Below, one piece after another: positions 60,508 through 64,000 of a DNA stretch of 64,000 bases. A program made the translations under genes and the position numbers. The stretch is from Allodiplogaster sudhausi (taxonomy: Eukaryota > Nematoda > Chromadorea > Rhabditida > Diplogasteridae): the NCBI GenBank assembly GCA_945643635.1, contig CALZFC010000029.1, positions 1,744,001 through 1,808,000 of the forward strand, in the 5' to 3' direction. Within the stretch, counting starts at the first letter, position 1; the number at the start of each line of letters is the position of its first letter. The notes below the pieces were generated by a model, which was not told the DNA's origin, did not search any database, and saw nothing but the letters and a program-made list of their open reading frames with translations.

Positions 60508-61949
60508 TTATTGTGTTACAAAGTGCACTCTAATCTGCTTTAGTGCCATCAGAACTAATTGATTCCAGAATGGTCGGAAACTTCCACGAATAAACAAGAA
60601 GTGAACGCACGCAGCAACGCACGACCGCTCGCTGAAAAGCGCCTCGGACAAGAAGAGAGTGATCTTCGCATCCGAGAGAACGGCTTCGAGAAGGTGACGC
60701 GCGAAGCGAATTTCGTTGGTCGTCTGGAAGGTTGCAGCTCTCTTATCTCCACTGTTATGCTCATCTCTTTCGGGGATAGAAAAGTAACCCAAAAATCAAA
60801 GGTGTGCTCTGCGGCGCATCTGATGAGCGACACGGGTGCCAGAAGCTGCTTCTCAGCGTGCGGCGAAGGCGACTCCATGCAACTGTTGATTCCGCTGAGG
60901 ACGGCGCGGCTGACCTGTTCATCCTTTTATTTAGTTGAATTGATAATGTACAGTGTCATAATCGCACGTGTTTATTGAAATAATCAATAACTTTATAACT
61001 AGTGTATCTGTGCACCGCTAACTTTCTCGTAATTGTCGTCTTGCGAGATCCTGAAGTGCCAGTCGATAAGTTGGAAAGCCGCGTCGACTTCTAAGTCCAA
61101 ACAGTATGGCAGTTCTGCCATTCGCTCGAAGCGGTGGATGGTCGCGTCGTTGAGGCCAAGCAGCACTTCCTCCTACTCGGCCATTGAAGGTGAAAGTCTA
61201 ACTGTGCGCCGAAGAATAAGAATGTTGAATAAAATATTGACGAATGAACCTTGACGAATGAGCCGAGAGCATCCGTCCTGGCGAGGATCACGACAATATC
61301 AGAGCATTGCTTGAGCACGTTTCCACAAATATTTGCGTGGCAGACGCAAGTAAACCCCTAAATGGGATCAACATACTATGTCCAATAGATTGGGTCAGCA
61401 GTGAAGGGACATAAGGTTATGGTTAGATATAAATGGGAAGCAGTTGGAATTCGCTGCGGTATGAGTGAGTGGTGCTACGGCAGGGTAGGGTGAGTTTACT
61501 TGGCTTTTCGGCAAATGGAGTCGGCCCTGCACGAGTCGCTTGCGGACGGCGTCGAGCAGAAGGAACGGGAATCCGTGTTTGATGAAGAAGAGTGGGCCTG
61601 GATGGCCTGGATGGTCTTGCAGAAGTCTCAGAAGAGGATCAACCAAAGTGCTGCAATAGAAAACATTCTGTTTCTCCTTTTCATCCATTCCTGTCACTCT
61701 CTTCCTCCCCCTTTTAAATCTCTATGAATCTCAATGAGACGAGTAGAACGGGGGAAGCGAAGATTTATTTCAAGAACAAAGAAAACCCCGGCGACGCAAT
61801 CATTCTTGTTCAGGATGGCATTGACAATGAAGATGCGGGCCTGTTGGTCTGAGAGCAGCGACTCGGCGAAATAGTTCGAGAAGGCATTCTAGAAGTAGGG
61901 AGAGAATGAGAGCATGAGAGACATTGAGAGGGTTAGATGGAGAGAGAGG

Positions 61950-61980
<31 letters not shown>

Positions 61981-62018
61981 GCATGAGAGACATTGAGAGG
62001 GTTAGATGGAGAGAGAGG

Positions 62019-62053
<35 letters not shown>

Positions 62054-63015
62054 TCTTCCACGAACGAACTTGTTCAGTGGCAAAACGAATGAAGGCTCCC
62101 ATCACTGTGGCACTCTTAAAGTGGACTTCTGCGAAGAGCGGCCGACTGGCCAGCCAGAGGTCTCGTGCGAACTGGAAGAGAAGAATGAAGAGATTGGATG
62201 GAATCCGATTTATTTTGACCCAATTTCCTCCTTCTGTCTTCAACAACCTTTGCCTCTTCGTGGTCTTCGATGAACTGAAGGCGCATTTTGAGCAGCTTGA
62301 AAGACGCTTCCAGCTATTTCATGTCCTGGAAAGGCGACTCGGCCAAGTTCGAGAAGCGGCGGAGCAGAGAGGGAAAGAAGGTGTCCAGGAGAGGCAGCTG
62401 GAATGAGGAAGTCTTTAAGGATACCTTTTCAATTTTCCTTTTAATGGAGATAATTATCGATTCATGTATTTTAATTAATATTTATTTTACTGCTTATGCA
62501 CTCTCCCGCACTTCGCCAACTCTTCCCTCCAACATCCCTTTTATTTCCCTCCTCCAACCCCCCTCCTATTCTTTCTAGTTATTCCATCTGACAATGTATT
62601 CCGAGCATTCGCTGCAGTCCGTCTCTGGATGGCTTGCGCGGTCCCGTCCTTGAAAGACGATTGCTTGGCAGAGGCGGTCCATAACTGGCCAGTCTTTCTC
62701 TTTGTCGGCATCTTTGAAGAGACGCGCCAGCTGCGGCCAGAAGAAGTGCTGAAGTGGAGAAGTTTTCTATCAGAACCTTATTAATTTAAGAATCCATTTA
62801 GTTTATAATATGACTATTATCTTTAAAAGAACTTTTTAAATATAAATTTTTAAATTTTTAAAAATAATATTTCTTTCTCACTGGTGGTAGTGGATGTCGT
62901 CGTGGAAGTCATCGTCGTAGTATGCGTTGAGCAGGACGAGAAGCGCTTCGCGACAGGCCTTCTGGGTCGACTGCCGATGGGTCTTCTCGTCCACGACTCG
63001 CAGGAAGGCCGTGAC
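60508..63015 (-). CDS. Unrecognised alpha-helical protein, 3' part, 10 exons
   Basis: Family not recognised. Exons (minus): 62882-63015, 62593-62748, 62248-62397, 62070-62171, 61787-61888, 61500-61667, 61250-61357, 61023-61172, 60789-60914, 60508-60723. Apart from the first junction, every intron is phase 0. Landmarks: FLRVVDEKTHRQSTQKACRE; FFWPQLARLFKDADKEKDW; LPLLDTFFPSLLRRFSNLAE; PLFFIKHGFPFLLLDAVRKR; FERMAELPYCLDLEVDAAFQ; C-terminus FWNQLVLMALKQIRVHFVTQ. About 470 residues of mostly amphipathic helix, which could suggest a HEAT/ARM-type scaffold; this is inference only. A TAG at 62314-62316 interrupts exon 3, where the inverted copy has GAG. The 5' end is lost at the palindrome centre. 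The donor of exon 1 (CACCA|GTGAG) is out of phase with exon 2 in both copies. Confidence 0.55.
61911..62050. repeat. Tandem 70-bp duplication containing (GA)n
   Basis: Two copies of a unit holding gcatgagagacattgagagg and a GA run, in an intron between the exons at 61787-61888 and 62070-62171. Confidence 0.9.
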
Positions 63016-63110
63016 CTAGAAAAGATCCTCTATTGCATTTCAATTTCAACATTCTCAATTATCCAAATGTACTGCTCATCTTTACATCGTTCTTTGTGTG
63101 TTAAAGAGTT

Positions 63111-63210
63111 CATTATGCTTGCAGCGGAATAATAACACGAACTCTTTAACACACAAAGATCATTATGCTTGCAGCGGAATAATAACACGAACTCTTTAAC
63201 ACACAAAGAA
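63111..63210. repeat. Two 50-bp tandem units at palindrome centre
   Basis: Units 63111-63160 and 63161-63210 both begin cattatgcttgcagcggaat and differ only at the last base. The ends of the second unit overlap the right arm. Confidence 0.95.
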
Positions 63211-63285
63211 CGATGTAAAGATGAGCAGTACATTTGGATAATTGAGAATGTTGAAATTGAAATGCAATAGAGGATCTTTTCTAGG

Positions 63286-64000
63286 TCACGGCCTTCCTGC
63301 GAGTCGTGGACGAGAAGACCCATCGGCAGTCGACCCAGAAGGCCTGTCGCGAAGCGCTTCTCGTCCTGCTCAACGCATACTACGACGATGACTTCCACGA
63401 CGACATCCACTACCACCAGTGAGAAAGAAATATTATTTTTAAAAATTTAAAAATTTTTATTTAAAAAGTTCTTTTAAAGATAATAGTCATATTATAAAAT
63501 AAATGGATTCTTAAATTAATAAGGTTCTGATAGAAAACTTCTCCACTTCAGCACTTCTTCTGGCCGCAGCTGGCGCGTCTCTTCAAAGATGCCGACAAAG
63601 AGAAAGACTGGCCAGTTATGGACCGCCAATGCCAAAGAATCGTCTTTCAAGGACGGGACCGCGCAAGCCATCCAGAGACGGACTGCAGCGAATGCTCGGA
63701 ATACATTGTCAGATGGAATAACTAGAAAGAATAGGAGGGGGGTTGGAGGAGGGAAATAAAAGGGATGTTGGAGGGAAGAGTTGGCGAAGTGCGGGAGAGT
63801 GCATAAGCAGTAAAATAAATATTAATTAAAATACATGAATCGATAATTATCTCCATAAAAAGGAAAATTGAAAAGGTATCCTTAAAGACTTCTTCATTCC
63901 AGCTGCCTCTCCTGGACACCTTCTTTCCCTCTCTGCTCCGCCGCTTCTCGAACTTGGCCGAGTCGCCTTTCCAGGACATGAAAGAGCTGGAAGCGTCTTT
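63286..64000 (+). CDS. Inverted partial copy of the 60.5-63 kb gene
   Basis: Exons 63286-63419, 63553-63708 and 63904-64000 (continuing past the window) repeat the first three exons of the minus-strand gene, head to head. The copy has GAG (DMKELEASF) where the minus copy has TAG, so it may be the functional one. Coding differences are also seen in exon 2 (CQRIVF against CQAIVF). Confidence 0.6.

Larger units (their letters stand above)
62301..64000. repeat. Large near-perfect palindrome (arms about 810 bp, to window edge)
   Basis: 62301-63110 is the reverse complement of 63191-64000, with few mismatches. The arms carry three exons of the preceding gene. The 80-bp centre (63111-63190) is made of a 50-bp tandem unit. 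The right arm reaches the last base of the window, so its true length is unknown. Confidence 0.95.

Noticed and set aside
61800..62246. Minus-strand frame with SLSLSLS runs
   Set aside because: Produced by the (GA)n tandem duplication in an intron; exons on each side use other boundaries.

Overview
The window is eukaryotic, almost certainly from a nematode. The genes are built from short, relatively GC-rich exons split by AT-rich introns with pyrimidine-rich acceptors ending in cag or tag. The families are ones that are expanded in nematodes: Str-type and other serpentine chemoreceptors, a nuclear hormone receptor ligand-binding domain, CK1/TTBK-like kinases and a GT31 galactosyltransferase. 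I cannot name the species. Exon models below were assembled by hand from splice sites, phase and family motifs.

Left part (1-20.3 kb, every host gene on the minus strand): a complete Str-type receptor (1321-3760); a second receptor (5712-14452) whose third intron is about 6.8 kb and full of transposons, including an almost full-length LINE (8871-13123) inserted inside a foldback element; a short secreted Cys-containing protein of unknown function (15154-17312); and a nuclear hormone receptor ligand-binding domain with no zinc-finger exon and a frameshift (17717-20258).

Middle part (20.4-53 kb): the remains of a tandem array. The ancestral unit appears to be [kinase-like gene, plus strand] - [GT31 gene, minus strand, convergent] - [pyrimidine-rich spacer]. 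Surviving pieces are kinase H (21.5-24.8 kb, kinase domain deleted), an intact GT31 (25.8-29.8 kb), a spacer, a GT31 pseudogene (33.7-36.9 kb), a spacer, a GT31 fragment (41.6-43.2 kb) and the larger kinase G (44.7-52.8 kb). Comparing the copies gives empty sites that date transposon insertions and prove their target duplications: TA for a pogo-like MITE and TTAA for a long-arm foldback element.

Right part (53-64 kb, host genes on the minus strand): a foldback element, the 5' half of a Str receptor paralogous to the one at 1.3-3.8 kb, a second-type receptor whose intron holds a 5'-truncated LINE, and an unrecognised helical protein. That last gene runs into a large near-perfect palindrome (62301-64000), which duplicates its exons head to head up to the window edge.

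Transposons make up much of the window: two LINE copies, at least three long-arm foldback families, TTAA-flanked MITEs, an 8-bp-TSD MITE, a TA-flanked pogo-like MITE and several minisatellites. No RNA genes, CRISPR arrays, prokaryotic features or viral genes were seen.
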